NCBI RefSeq assembly: GCF_029946515.1
Contig: NZ_JARZHH010000022.1
Span: 1 to 64,000 of the forward strand
DNA length: 64,000 nt
Source of the DNA: Polyangium sp. 6x1
GTDB taxonomy: Bacteria; Myxococcota_A; Polyangia; Polyangiales; Polyangiaceae
Direction: 5' to 3'
Part shown: positions 8,900 through 16,998 of the stretch, in pieces
Numbering within the stretch: the first letter of the stretch is position 1
Layout of the letters: each line of letters opens with the position of its first letter
Notes under the pieces: generated by a model
The model's input: only the letters and a program-made list of their open reading frames with translations
The model's database searches: none
Told to the model about the DNA's origin: nothing
Program-made: the position numbers and the translations under genes

Positions 8900-9796
8900 T
8901 CAGGCGCGGAGAAGCTCTTGCCCGAGATCCAGACCGACCCGCGTCGCCTCGGCCGCGCTCGGCCACGCGACGCGCCGCTCGCCCATCCGCGGACGCGTCC
9001 CGTCCGCCTCGGCGATCATGGCCCGGAGCCAGAGACCCTCGTTCACGCGCACGGCGTGCGCCGCCACGGGCGTGCGGCAGTCGGCCCCGAGCGCGACCAT
9101 CACGCCGCGCTCGGCCGCCACGCGCACGCTCGTCTCGGGATCGTCGAGCGGCGCGAGCGCGCGTCGCGTCTCCTCGTCGGCCTCGCGGCACTCGATCCCG
9201 AGCGCGCCTTGCCCGATCGCGGGCAGCATCACGGCAGGATCGAGGATCTCGGTCGCGCGTCGTTCGAGCCCGAGACGCCTGAGCCCAGCGAGCGCGAGCA
9301 CGATCGCGTCCACGTGCCCCTCGTCGAGCTTGCGCAGCCGCGTGTCCACGTTCCCGCGCAGCGGCACGATCACGAGGTCGGGCCGCGCCACGCCGATCGC
9401 CGCCGCGCGCCGGAGGCTCGACGTCCCCACGCGCGCGCCCGCGGGCAGGTCCGCGAGCGTCGCGCCCGTCCGCGTGATGAAGACGTCGCGCGGATCTTCG
9501 CGCCGCGGCACGCACGTGATCACGAGCCCGTCCGGGATCACGGCGGGCACGTCCTTGTACGAGTGCACCGCGAAGTGGGCGCGACCGTCGAGCAGCGCCT
9601 CTTCGAGCTCCTTCACGAAGAGCCCCTTGCCGCCGACCTCTTGCAGCGGCCGATCCGTGATCTTGTCGCCCGACGTGACGACCTCGAGCTCGCCGACGTC
9701 GAGGCCGGGCGAGGCCTCGACGAGGGCGCGCGCGAAGGCGCGGGACTGAGCGAGCGCGAGGGCCGAGCGACGAGTGGCGAGTATCAGGCGAGTCAT
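8900..9796 (-). CDS. hemC: Hydroxymethylbilane synthase (porphobilinogen deaminase)
   Basis: This enzyme joins four porphobilinogens into hydroxymethylbilane in haem/tetrapyrrole synthesis. The 298-residue product starts MTRLILATRRSALALAQSR. It has the motifs GDKITDRPLQEVGGKGLFVKEL (in part), HSYKDVP and GTSSLRR. Cys240 in LGADCRTPVAAH should carry the dipyrromethane cofactor. The ATG at 9796-9794 overlaps the hemA stop as ATGA, so translation is coupled. Length and context (hemA-hemC) are typical. Confidence 0.97.
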   Translation of the reverse strand: MTRLILATRRSALALAQSRAFARALVEASPGLDVGELEVVTSGDKITDRPLQEVGGKGLFVKELEEALLDGRAHFAVHSYKDVPAVIPDGLVITCVPRREDPRDVFITRTGATLADLPAGARVGTSSLRRAAAIGVARPDLVIVPLRGNVDTRLRKLDEGHVDAIVLALAGLRRLGLERRATEILDPAVMLPAIGQGALGIECREADEETRRALAPLDDPETSVRVAAERGVMVALGADCRTPVAAHAVRVNEGLWLRAMIAEADGTRPRMGERRVAWPSAAEATRVGLDLGQELLRA

Positions 9797-11280
9797 CCGA
9801 GATCCTTTGCGCCCGCAACCTCCCGCGGGGAGGCGGAGGACGATGTCGAAGCGAGTGGCGCCGCGGCAGGCGAGCCCGCGGCCGAAGCCTGCGCCGCCCC
9901 GCGCGGGAGGACCGACGATGCGCTCTGCGCCTTGCCGTTCGTGCCCGCGGCCTTCAGCGTGATCGCTCCGTCGATCGCGCTGGCGTCGCCGCCCTCCAGG
10001 GAGATCGCCGACAGAGGGAGCGCCGACAGGTCGAAGAGATCGTGCACGGCCTCGACGTACCCCTCGGCGCGCGCGTCGCCCGCGAGCTCTTTGAGGCGCG
10101 TCACCGGCGCGTGGAGCAGCTTGTTCGTCGCGGCGTCGACCATGACGAGCAGCGCCTCCTTCTCGGCGGCGCCGAGGTGCTTGAGGCGCCCGGCAAAACT
10201 CCGCTCGAGCTCGGCGAGCAGCACGGCGCGCGTCCGGCTGAAGAGCGCGACGATCGTCGGCGTGAGCTCTCGCTCGAGCGTCCAGTGCTCGAACGCGCGC
10301 GCCTCCTCCTCGACGATCGCCTCGGCGCGCGCCGCCTCCGCGGCCCGACCTTCGAGCGACTGCGCCACGATCTGCGAGAGGTCGTCGACGTCGTAGAGAT
10401 AGACGCCGTCGAGATCGTTCACGGCGGGCTCCACGTCGCGCGGGACGGCGATGTCGATCAAGAACAGGCTCTTGCCGCGCCGCACCTTCCGCACGCGCTT
10501 GACGAGATCCACCGTGATCACCGGCGTCGGGCTCGACGTCGATCCGATCGCGATGTCGACCTCGCCGAGCGTCCGTTCGAGCTCCGCCATCCCGCGCGGC
10601 TCGCCGCCCACGTCGTACGCGAGCACCTTCGCGCGGGCCGGGCTTCGGTTCAGCACGATGATCTTCGCGCCCGCCTTCGCGAGCAGCTTCGCCGCGGCCT
10701 CGGCCATCTCGCCCGCGCCCACGAGCGCCGCCTTGCGCCCCGCGAGGTCCCCGAAGATCTCCTGCGCGAGATCCACGGCCACGCTCGAGACCGACACCTG
10801 ACCTTCGCCGATCGCCGTCTCGCTCCGTGCGCGTTTGCCCACGCGGACCGCCCTGAGCATCGCCTTGCCGAGCGTCTGTCCGAGCGCCTTGCCTTCCCGC
10901 GACAGCTCGATCGCGTCCTTGAGCTGCCCGAGGATCTGCGGCTCGCCTACGACGAGCGAGTCGAGCGACGAGGCCACGCGGAAGAGGTGCCGCACCGCGT
11001 CGCCCCCTTCCTTGCGCCCGAGGTGCATCGCGACGGCGTCGCCGCCGATCGCCATGAGCGCGCTGATCGTCGCGCGGCTCGTCGCTTCGAGCGAACCTCC
11101 GCGCGGCGGCGCGGCGTACACCTCGACGCGGTTGCACGTGGAGAGCACCACGGCTTCCCCGATCGCCCGCTCCGCGAGGAGCCGCTCGTAGAGCGCGGGG
11201 AGCGCGTCGCGCTGCACGGCGAGCCGCTCGCGCACCGCGATCGGCGCTGTCTTGTGGGAGAGGCCGACGACGACGATCAC
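9793..11280 (-). CDS. hemA: Glutamyl-tRNA reductase
   Basis: HemA reduces glutamyl-tRNA to glutamate-1-semialdehyde, the committed step of the C5 tetrapyrrole pathway. The 495-residue product opens MIVVVGLSHKTAPIAVRERL. It has the catalytic Cys49 in STCNRVEVYA, SSLDSLVVGEPQILGQLK, the NADPH loop GAGEMAE and the C-terminal dimerisation helices. The last 60 residues are a Ser/Ala-rich extension absent from most HemAs. It begins 7 bp after the HemX-like gene and overlaps hemC by 4 bp. The HemX-hemA-hemC order is common. Confidence 0.97.
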   Translation of the reverse strand: MIVVVGLSHKTAPIAVRERLAVQRDALPALYERLLAERAIGEAVVLSTCNRVEVYAAPPRGGSLEATSRATISALMAIGGDAVAMHLGRKEGGDAVRHLFRVASSLDSLVVGEPQILGQLKDAIELSREGKALGQTLGKAMLRAVRVGKRARSETAIGEGQVSVSSVAVDLAQEIFGDLAGRKAALVGAGEMAEAAAKLLAKAGAKIIVLNRSPARAKVLAYDVGGEPRGMAELERTLGEVDIAIGSTSSPTPVITVDLVKRVRKVRRGKSLFLIDIAVPRDVEPAVNDLDGVYLYDVDDLSQIVAQSLEGRAAEAARAEAIVEEEARAFEHWTLERELTPTIVALFSRTRAVLLAELERSFAGRLKHLGAAEKEALLVMVDAATNKLLHAPVTRLKELAGDARAEGYVEAVHDLFDLSALPLSAISLEGGDASAIDGAITLKAAGTNGKAQSASSVLPRGAAQASAAGSPAAAPLASTSSSASPREVAGAKDLG

Positions 11281-11287
11281 GCTCGCC

Positions 11288-12160
11288 CTAGCCTCCGATC
11301 CTCGGCGAGCCGAGCTCGAGCATGGGTCGCACGAGGTAGACGACGAGCACCGCGGCCACGCAGCAGAACCCCGCGATCGTCCCGTACGCCGCCCGCCGCC
11401 CGCGCCACCCCGCGGCGGCGCGCAGGAGCAGCACGGCCGCGATCACGAGCCACGTCGCGTACCCCAGCACGGCCCGAAGGATCTCCTCGACCGAGCCGTT
11501 CTCCAGGCTCTTCGCCCAGATCGTGCCCGTGAGCACGCCGAGCGTGAGCAGCGGGAAGCCCGCGACGAGGAAGCGGTGTACGGCCTGATCGAGGACCTCG
11601 AGCGGAGGCAGGTTGCCGATCCGCAGGCGATCCGTGCGCTTCTTTTTCAGGCGCTTCTCCTGGACGAGGTAGAGCATCGCCGCGCCGCCCGCGAGCAGGA
11701 ACAGCGCCGTCCCCGCGAGGTTCGCGAGCACGTGCAGCGCGAGGAAGACGGGGCTCAGCGGATGCGCGGGCCCCGGCTGACCGAGGAAGAACGTGCCGAG
11801 CACGAAGACGAGCCCGAGCGGCGCGAGCAAGAACCCGATCGCGTCGATGCGGAACCAGCGCCGCGCCGGCAGGTACACGACGATCGCGAGGATGGACGCC
11901 ATGGAGAGCGAGAAATGCACCGAGGTCACGGGGCACACGCGCGCGACGAGGCTCGCGAACGTCACGTATGCGAGGTGAAACGCCGCGGCCACGCCGAGCA
12001 TCGTCGCGGCGTGCGACATGCGCCGCGGCGGCGGCACGGAGCCGATCGACGCGTTGATCCGCGTCTCCTTGCGGGCGATGTCGAGGAAAAAGAGGGCGCT
12101 CGCTGCCCCGTAGAGCAACACGGCCACGAAGAACGTCCCCGTGGAGAGAGCGCGTGTCAT
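11288..12160 (-). CDS. HemX/CcsA-family membrane protein
   Basis: The 290-residue product has about eight hydrophobic segments and aligns by eye with the CcsA/CcmC/HemX family, including GTIWAKSLENG near residue 215. In true cytochrome c assembly proteins that segment continues into the tryptophan-rich WWD haem-handling motif. Here the following residues are SVEEILRAVLGYATW and the WWD motif is absent, so a HemX-type role (modulating HemA level or haem handling) is more likely than cytochrome c ligation. It lies 7 bp upstream of hemA, which supports this. The family name is well supported and the exact function is not. Confidence 0.8.
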   Translation of the reverse strand: MTRALSTGTFFVAVLLYGAASALFFLDIARKETRINASIGSVPPPRRMSHAATMLGVAAAFHLAYVTFASLVARVCPVTSVHFSLSMASILAIVVYLPARRWFRIDAIGFLLAPLGLVFVLGTFFLGQPGPAHPLSPVFLALHVLANLAGTALFLLAGGAAMLYLVQEKRLKKKRTDRLRIGNLPPLEVLDQAVHRFLVAGFPLLTLGVLTGTIWAKSLENGSVEEILRAVLGYATWLVIAAVLLLRAAAGWRGRRAAYGTIAGFCCVAAVLVVYLVRPMLELGSPRIGG

Positions 12161-12226
12161 GGCGGGAGAAGGTAGCGCGTCTTTTGTGCGGCGGCAGGCC
12201 GATGCGCGCGGAACTCTATCGAAGGG

Positions 12227-12622
12227 TCAGAGCTTCGTGGCGAGGAACGCCGCGAGCAGATCTTCGTCGGTCGTCAGGTTCCGGGTCTGCGACGGAGGCC
12301 CGCCGCGCTGGTGATCCGCGAAGGTCCCGACCGGCGCGCCCACGAATCCAGGCACGACGTCGTACGCGTTGTCTCCGAGGATCATCGAGGTCTCCAGGAT
12401 CTCCGCGCCGAGCTCGGCGAGGAAGGCCTTCGACTTCACCTTGCCGAGCAGCTCGTGGCTGTCGGGCGAGCCGCTGACCTCGCTCATGACGCGAATCGCC
12501 TCGATGATGCGGTATTTTCGCCCCTCGCTCTTGATCGTCAGCTCGTCGTTCCTGAGGTCGACCCTGTCCTCGACCAGCCACTCGTCGAGCGCGACCTGCG
12601 GGAAAAATACGCGATTCTTCAT
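12227..12622 (-). CDS. Conserved small protein of unknown function
   Basis: The 131-residue soluble product starts MKNRVFFPQVALDEWLVEDR. I recall similar small proteins in other myxobacteria but know no assigned role. It is mixed alpha/beta in appearance, with no signal peptide, membrane helix, Cys cluster or nucleotide motif. It sits between pssA and the HemX-like gene, with 66-bp gaps on both sides, all in the same direction. Confidence 0.75.
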   Translation of the reverse strand: MKNRVFFPQVALDEWLVEDRVDLRNDELTIKSEGRKYRIIEAIRVMSEVSGSPDSHELLGKVKSKAFLAELGAEILETSMILGDNAYDVVPGFVGAPVGTFADHQRGGPPSQTRNLTTDEDLLAAFLATKL

Positions 12623-12688
12623 GGACGGCGCGCAGTCTACATGGTTCGGCCCTGCCGCAAAGTCAAAGCCGTTCCGAACGCCCCAGGT

Positions 12689-13516
12689 TCAGGTCGAGGC
12701 CGCGGGCGGCGGCTCGGTCGAATCCCTGGCGAGCAGGCTCGCGCGGAGACGCCGGGGCAGATGCCAGAGCGACTCCAGGATCCCCATCGTCACATAACAG
12801 CCGAGCAGCCACACGAGCACGAACGCCGGCTGCATCTTCAAGGACACGACGACGGACGAGCCCACCATGAACACGACGAGCAGGGCCGTCCGCGCGTTGA
12901 GCTTCACGTCCTTGAAGGAGCGGAACCGGATCGTCGACACCATCAGCATCGACAAACCGATCGTCACGGCCAGCATGAGCACGGCGTACTCGGCGCGCCC
13001 GAGGATCCCGCCGGCCGCGTGGCTCGCCACGACGAGCGAGACGAGGATGCCCGCGGCGCCCGGGATCGGCAGGCCCACGATGTACTTCGAGGGCTTCGAG
13101 GGTTTGCCGTCGTCGCCGGTCGAGAGCACGTTGAACCGCGCGAGCCGGATCGCCCCGCACGCCGTGAACATGAATGACGCCACGAGCCCGAGCGTGCCGA
13201 ACCGGTTCAGCGTCCACTGGTAGAGCAGGAGCGACGGCGCCACGCCGAACGACACCACGTCGGCGAGCGAGTCGATCTGGAGCCCGAACGCGCTCTGCGT
13301 CTTCGTCGCCCGCGCGACGCGGCCGTCGAGCGTGTCGAAGAACATCGCGAACACGATGAGCAACGCGGCGCGGTAGAAGTCCGCCTCGCCTTGCGCCGTC
13401 GCCGACGTCCGGATGCTGTCGAAGCCACAGAAGATGCTCGTCAGCGTGATCATGTTCGGCAGCAAGAAGAGCGTCTTCTTGAGCTCGAACTTTCGCAGCC
13501 GGATGCCCTTCCCCAT
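12689..13516 (-). CDS. pssA: CDP-diacylglycerol--serine O-phosphatidyltransferase
   Basis: PssA makes phosphatidylserine, the precursor of phosphatidylethanolamine, at the inner membrane. The 275-residue multi-span protein contains the full CDP-alcohol phosphotransferase signature (D-G-x2-A-R-x8-G-x3-D-x3-D), with key residues Asp64, Gly65, Ala68, Arg69, Gly78, Asp82 and Asp86. The ATG at 13516 is preferred because it is preceded by GGAGGAGTAGGACG; an upstream ATG at 13537 is possible. The LPNMITL..IFCGFDS segment is typical of the bacterial PssA subclass of this fold. Confidence 0.93.
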   Translation of the reverse strand: MGKGIRLRKFELKKTLFLLPNMITLTSIFCGFDSIRTSATAQGEADFYRAALLIVFAMFFDTLDGRVARATKTQSAFGLQIDSLADVVSFGVAPSLLLYQWTLNRFGTLGLVASFMFTACGAIRLARFNVLSTGDDGKPSKPSKYIVGLPIPGAAGILVSLVVASHAAGGILGRAEYAVLMLAVTIGLSMLMVSTIRFRSFKDVKLNARTALLVVFMVGSSVVVSLKMQPAFVLVWLLGCYVTMGILESLWHLPRRLRASLLARDSTEPPPAAST

Positions 13517-13770
13517 CGTCCTACTCCTCCAGCGCATGAGGATGACGAGCGTAACGACGCAGTGCGCGAAGACGCAAGCAAAGCCCAAAGAACGGACACA
13601 TTTCGTCCGATCCTTGGAAGCGTGTTACGCACCGCGCGCTCGCGCTGGGATGGAAGTGGATACGTCGCTTCGCACCCCGAACCCACGAGCGTCGATCCCT
13701 TGACGGAACGCGGGGCCGCAGGATCGTCCGTGGGAGAACCGATCCGTTTGACCAGCAACGAAATGCGGAT

Positions 13771-14205
13771 CTACGACGAGCGCTTCTTCTTCCGCGCCTT
13801 CGCCGGCGCGCTTCGCCGCTTGGCGGCCTTCTTCGGCGGAGGCGCCGCGGCCGCGGGCTCCTTCGAGGCCTCGAGCGGCGCCATGTCCTTCAGGATGTCC
13901 TTCAAGAGCTTGCGGATCGTCCCGCGCCCGAGGTGACGCGTCAGGTCCACGAGCTTCTGGCGATCGCCTTGCTCGGGGAACGTGAGGAGGTCGAGCACGT
14001 CGACCTCCAGCCGCTCCGCGAGGACCCGCAGCGTGTGGATCGTGGGCCTCGCGAGCCCTCGCTCCAGGTTCGACAGGTGTCCCTTCGAGCCGAGCTCGCT
14101 CTCGAAGGCGAGCTTCTCCATCGTGAGGCCCTGCTCCTCCCGGAGCTGCTTGATGCGGGTACCAACTTGGAGGGCAAACGGATCGGGCTCGCGTCGTCGC
14201 GGCAT
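13771..14205 (-). CDS. XRE-family DNA-binding protein with a basic C-terminal tail
   Basis: The 144-residue product has a Cro/C1-type helix-turn-helix at about residues 17-75 (IKQLREEQGLTMEKLAFESE, then LSNLERGLARPTIHTLRVLA). A linker and a Lys/Ala/Arg-rich tail follow (about residues 115-144, including AAKRRSAPAKARKKKRSS), like the tails of histone H1-type bacterial proteins. It should be a DNA-binding regulator, with the tail adding non-specific affinity. It is divergent from the hydrolase-like gene at 14511 across a 305-bp spacer. Its targets are unknown. Confidence 0.88.
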   Translation of the reverse strand: MPRRREPDPFALQVGTRIKQLREEQGLTMEKLAFESELGSKGHLSNLERGLARPTIHTLRVLAERLEVDVLDLLTFPEQGDRQKLVDLTRHLGRGTIRKLLKDILKDMAPLEASKEPAAAAPPPKKAAKRRSAPAKARKKKRSS

Positions 14206-14510
14206 GTGGGCACGGTACCCAAAGTCGCGCGTGGACTGGTTTTCCTAGACAAACTTCCACGGGAGGCCCCGGAGGCCGCCCCGTACGTGTCGATCCGCCC
14301 GCCCTTTTCCGCGGTTTTCGGCGGCGAGAGCGCGCCCTGTAGCCCGCCTCGCGCATCGATTGGGAAAGCGCGAACGAGCCGGACGACCCGTGAGGCTTCC
14401 GGCCAGACAGGGATCGGACAACACGCGAAGTCGGTAGGTTCGGGCAGACCGGATCGGGCCTCCCCCGAGAGGGCTCGGGCCCGGATCGGAGCGGCGCGAG
14501 GAGGGGACGG
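14206..14510. other. Divergent intergenic region
   Basis: This 305-bp spacer separates the XRE regulator and the hydrolase-like gene, which are transcribed away from each other. No gene, RNA or clear promoter box was recognised. The plus-strand gene has a GAGGAGGGGACGG ribosome site just before 14511. Autoregulation by the XRE protein would be expected to act here, but no clear operator repeat stands out. Confidence 0.5.
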
Positions 14511-15302
14511 ATGCTGTCGGTCGATGTGGCGCACGGGGTGGATGCAGGGATGTTCGTCCGGGACTATCACCCATCCGCGCGGGGCACCCCGCTCGTGTAC
14601 CTGCACGGGCTCGCGGGACACGGGCTCGTGTTCGAGGCGGTCGCGCTGCACGCGCGGCTCGCCTCGCATCGCCACGTCGTGCCGGATCTGCCGGGCCATG
14701 GGCGGAGCGTCCCGGCCCCGCGGCCCGCGCCGCTCACGGCGTTCGCCGATCACTTCGCGCGGTGGCTCGGAGGACGCTTCGGCGAGCGCGTGGCGCTCGT
14801 CGGACACGGCCTCGGCGGAACACTCGCCATGTTCATCGCCGAGCGCCACCCGGGCCTCGTCCGCGCCGTCGTGGACGTCGACGGCCCGAAGTGCATCGAC
14901 GACTGCGCGTGCCTCCGCCCCGCCGCGGAGCTGACCCTCACCGATCTCGGAGGCCCGGGCATCAGCGCGCTGCGCGACGCGGTGAGGCGCGCCTCGCGCG
15001 GAGCGACGACAGCCGAAGAGCCGAGCCGCGTCCCCTGCGACGCGCGCCTGCTCCACGCGTGGGGCCGCGAGATCGTCGCGCTCGCCGAGGAGGGCTCGCT
15101 CGCGTGGCGGCTCGCCCGTTTGTCCGTGCCCGCGCTCTTCGTCACGGGCAGCCGCGGCGGCACCTCGTCGCGCTCGCTCTCGCGCCTCGCGGAGGCGCGC
15201 GTCGTCGTCGCGGAGATGCCGAGCACCGGACCGTCGCCCTTCCTGGAGCGACCGCACGAGTTCGCCGCCATCCTCGGCGACTTCATGCGCTTCCAATCGT
15301 GA
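14511..15302 (+). CDS. Alpha/beta-hydrolase-fold protein lacking the nucleophile
   Basis: The 263-residue product has a clear alpha/beta-hydrolase core: the oxyanion segment YLHGLAGHGLVF, VPDLPGHGRS and the nucleophile-elbow region VALVGHGLGGTLAMF. The elbow normally reads G-x-S-x-G, but here the Ser position is Gly100 (GGC, one base from AGC). The usual acidic residue after the sixth strand is also missing (FVTGSRGG). A His (PHEF) is present near the C-terminus. The protein is therefore predicted to be non-catalytic or to use a different mechanism. It is divergent from the XRE regulator. Confidence 0.82.
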   Translation: MLSVDVAHGVDAGMFVRDYHPSARGTPLVYLHGLAGHGLVFEAVALHARLASHRHVVPDLPGHGRSVPAPRPAPLTAFADHFARWLGGRFGERVALVGHGLGGTLAMFIAERHPGLVRAVVDVDGPKCIDDCACLRPAAELTLTDLGGPGISALRDAVRRASRGATTAEEPSRVPCDARLLHAWGREIVALAEEGSLAWRLARLSVPALFVTGSRGGTSSRSLSRLAEARVVVAEMPSTGPSPFLERPHEFAAILGDFMRFQS

Positions 15303-15312
15303 CGCGCGTGGC

Positions 15313-16851
15313 TCAAGCCCGGACGAGCATCACCTCACGTCCGGCCGGCGTCTTCTCCTTCACGGCGCCGAGCCGCTGCGAGACGGGCGAGACGCCCTTG
15401 CGCCGATCGAACACCACGAGCCAGCCGTTGTCGATCCCGAGCCGCGCGAGCGCCTCGTCGACCTGCGACAAACCCTCGGGGATCGGATCCGGATCGCGAT
15501 CACGACGCACCTTCACCACGAGCGCGACCGCAGCTCCGCCCTGCCGGATGCACACGTCCATGCGGCCGCGGCCGATGGCGTAGACACGCTCGATGAGGCC
15601 GCCGCTCTTCACGACGCGGTTCAAGAACGCCGTGAGCACGAGCGGCGAGAGCTCGCCGTAGGGCGCGCTGGAGAAGAGCGCGTCGCCGTGCCGCCGCCAG
15701 AAATCGAGGAACGCTTCGAGCAGCCGATCCGTGTCGAGCCGCCCGTCGGGTCCGACCCACGGAGGCTGTCCGACCGGGAACACCGATCGCACCGCGCCCG
15801 GCAAGAGGCGCGCGACGAGCGCGTGGAAGATCGGGTTTGCCAGCGCGATCGTCCCGTCGGGCAGGCGTCGGACGAGACCGAGATCGAAGGCGGCCCGCAG
15901 GTCCTCGGCCGGCGGCTCGCGCTGCACCTCGGCGAGGATCTGCTCGAGCGCCGCCCGGAGCTTTCCGTCGCGCATGCGATCGCCGATCTCGTCGAGCAGG
16001 CCGCCGCGCCGATCCAGCAAGAGATCCTTGGCCCGCTCGATGTCCACCGCCGTCAGCGGTCCCTTGCGACCGTCGGAGCCGTCGGCGATCCGCTGCGCGA
16101 GCGCGTTCACGAGGAACGGATGACCCTGCGTGAGCTCGTGGGCGCGATCGATCGCGCCGGGCAAGAGCTCGAACCCCGTCCGCTCTTCCAGCCCTTGGAG
16201 CAGCGTCGCCACGTCGTTTCGCGAGAGCCCCTGGAGCGGGAGCACCTCGGCGTCGAGGCCGGTCGAGCTCGCGGGCGCGCGGGAGCTCGAAGGCGCCTGG
16301 CCTGCGTCGAGCTCGCGGGGCTCGCGCACGGAGGCGAAGCCGATCGACCAGGGGAAGGCGCGCGGGCGGCGCGGTTTGCCCGCGCGGATCTGGCGGAGCA
16401 GCGAGCCCCGCACGTCGCGCGACAAGGAGTCGAGGCCGTCGAGGAGGATCACGAGCGGCCGCGGCGCCTCCTGGGAGAACGCCGAGAGCGCCGCGCCGAT
16501 GCGGTTTCCCTGCGGCGCGTCGGGCCAGCGCGGGACCGAGACGTCGGCGGGCAGGTAGGCGGCGAGGTCGTATCGCCACGAGTCGAGCATCGCGAGCTCG
16601 GCCGCGTCGATGCTCGTCAGCGCGGCGCCGGGCTCCAGCGAGAGCACCGCGGCGACGTACTTGCCCTCCCGGTTCAGCCCGGAGGCGAGGTCGAGCAGCG
16701 CGGTCGTCTTGCCGGTCTGCCGGGGGGCGTGGAGGATGAAGTAACTGCCCTGCTCGATGAGCTCCCGGACGCCGGGGACACGGGACAGCGCGGGGACCGT
16801 GTGGTGCCGCGCTGGATCGTTCGGGCCAGCCGTGTTGAAGCGGCGGGACAT
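15313..16851 (-). CDS. AAA-type ATPase with C-terminal nuclease-like domain
   Basis: The 512-residue product starts MSRRFNTAGPND. It has a Walker A motif HAPRQTGKTT (residues 41-50), a Walker B VILLDGL (about 134-140), a winged-helix-like middle and a C-terminal region (about 390-500). That region resembles the PD-(D/E)XK-like domain often fused to AAA-like ATPases: a GRGRMDV strand, then VALVVKVRRD. In the nuclease motif the expected Glu before the Lys appears to be Val, so nuclease activity is uncertain. The gene is convergent with the hydrolase-like gene (10-bp gap). A role in conflict or DNA metabolism is only inferred. Confidence 0.75.
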   Translation of the reverse strand: MSRRFNTAGPNDPARHHTVPALSRVPGVRELIEQGSYFILHAPRQTGKTTALLDLASGLNREGKYVAAVLSLEPGAALTSIDAAELAMLDSWRYDLAAYLPADVSVPRWPDAPQGNRIGAALSAFSQEAPRPLVILLDGLDSLSRDVRGSLLRQIRAGKPRRPRAFPWSIGFASVREPRELDAGQAPSSSRAPASSTGLDAEVLPLQGLSRNDVATLLQGLEERTGFELLPGAIDRAHELTQGHPFLVNALAQRIADGSDGRKGPLTAVDIERAKDLLLDRRGGLLDEIGDRMRDGKLRAALEQILAEVQREPPAEDLRAAFDLGLVRRLPDGTIALANPIFHALVARLLPGAVRSVFPVGQPPWVGPDGRLDTDRLLEAFLDFWRRHGDALFSSAPYGELSPLVLTAFLNRVVKSGGLIERVYAIGRGRMDVCIRQGGAAVALVVKVRRDRDPDPIPEGLSQVDEALARLGIDNGWLVVFDRRKGVSPVSQRLGAVKEKTPAGREVMLVRA

Positions 16852-16998
16852 GGGCGCAGGATCCCAGGGCGCCGATGGGGCGTCAAGCGAACCCCAAATC
16901 GAGCACGGGTGGTACGTCGCGCGCTCACACGTCAAACCCGGGGGCCACATCACCATCCGCGGGCGGCGGGGTGGTGTGCTTCCGGGTCGCATTTTCCC

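Noticed and set aside
11288-12160. Calling the membrane protein a cytochrome c assembly protein (CcsA)
   Set aside because: The tryptophan-rich haem motif after GTIWAK is absent, and the gene sits directly before hemA. A HemX-type name is safer.
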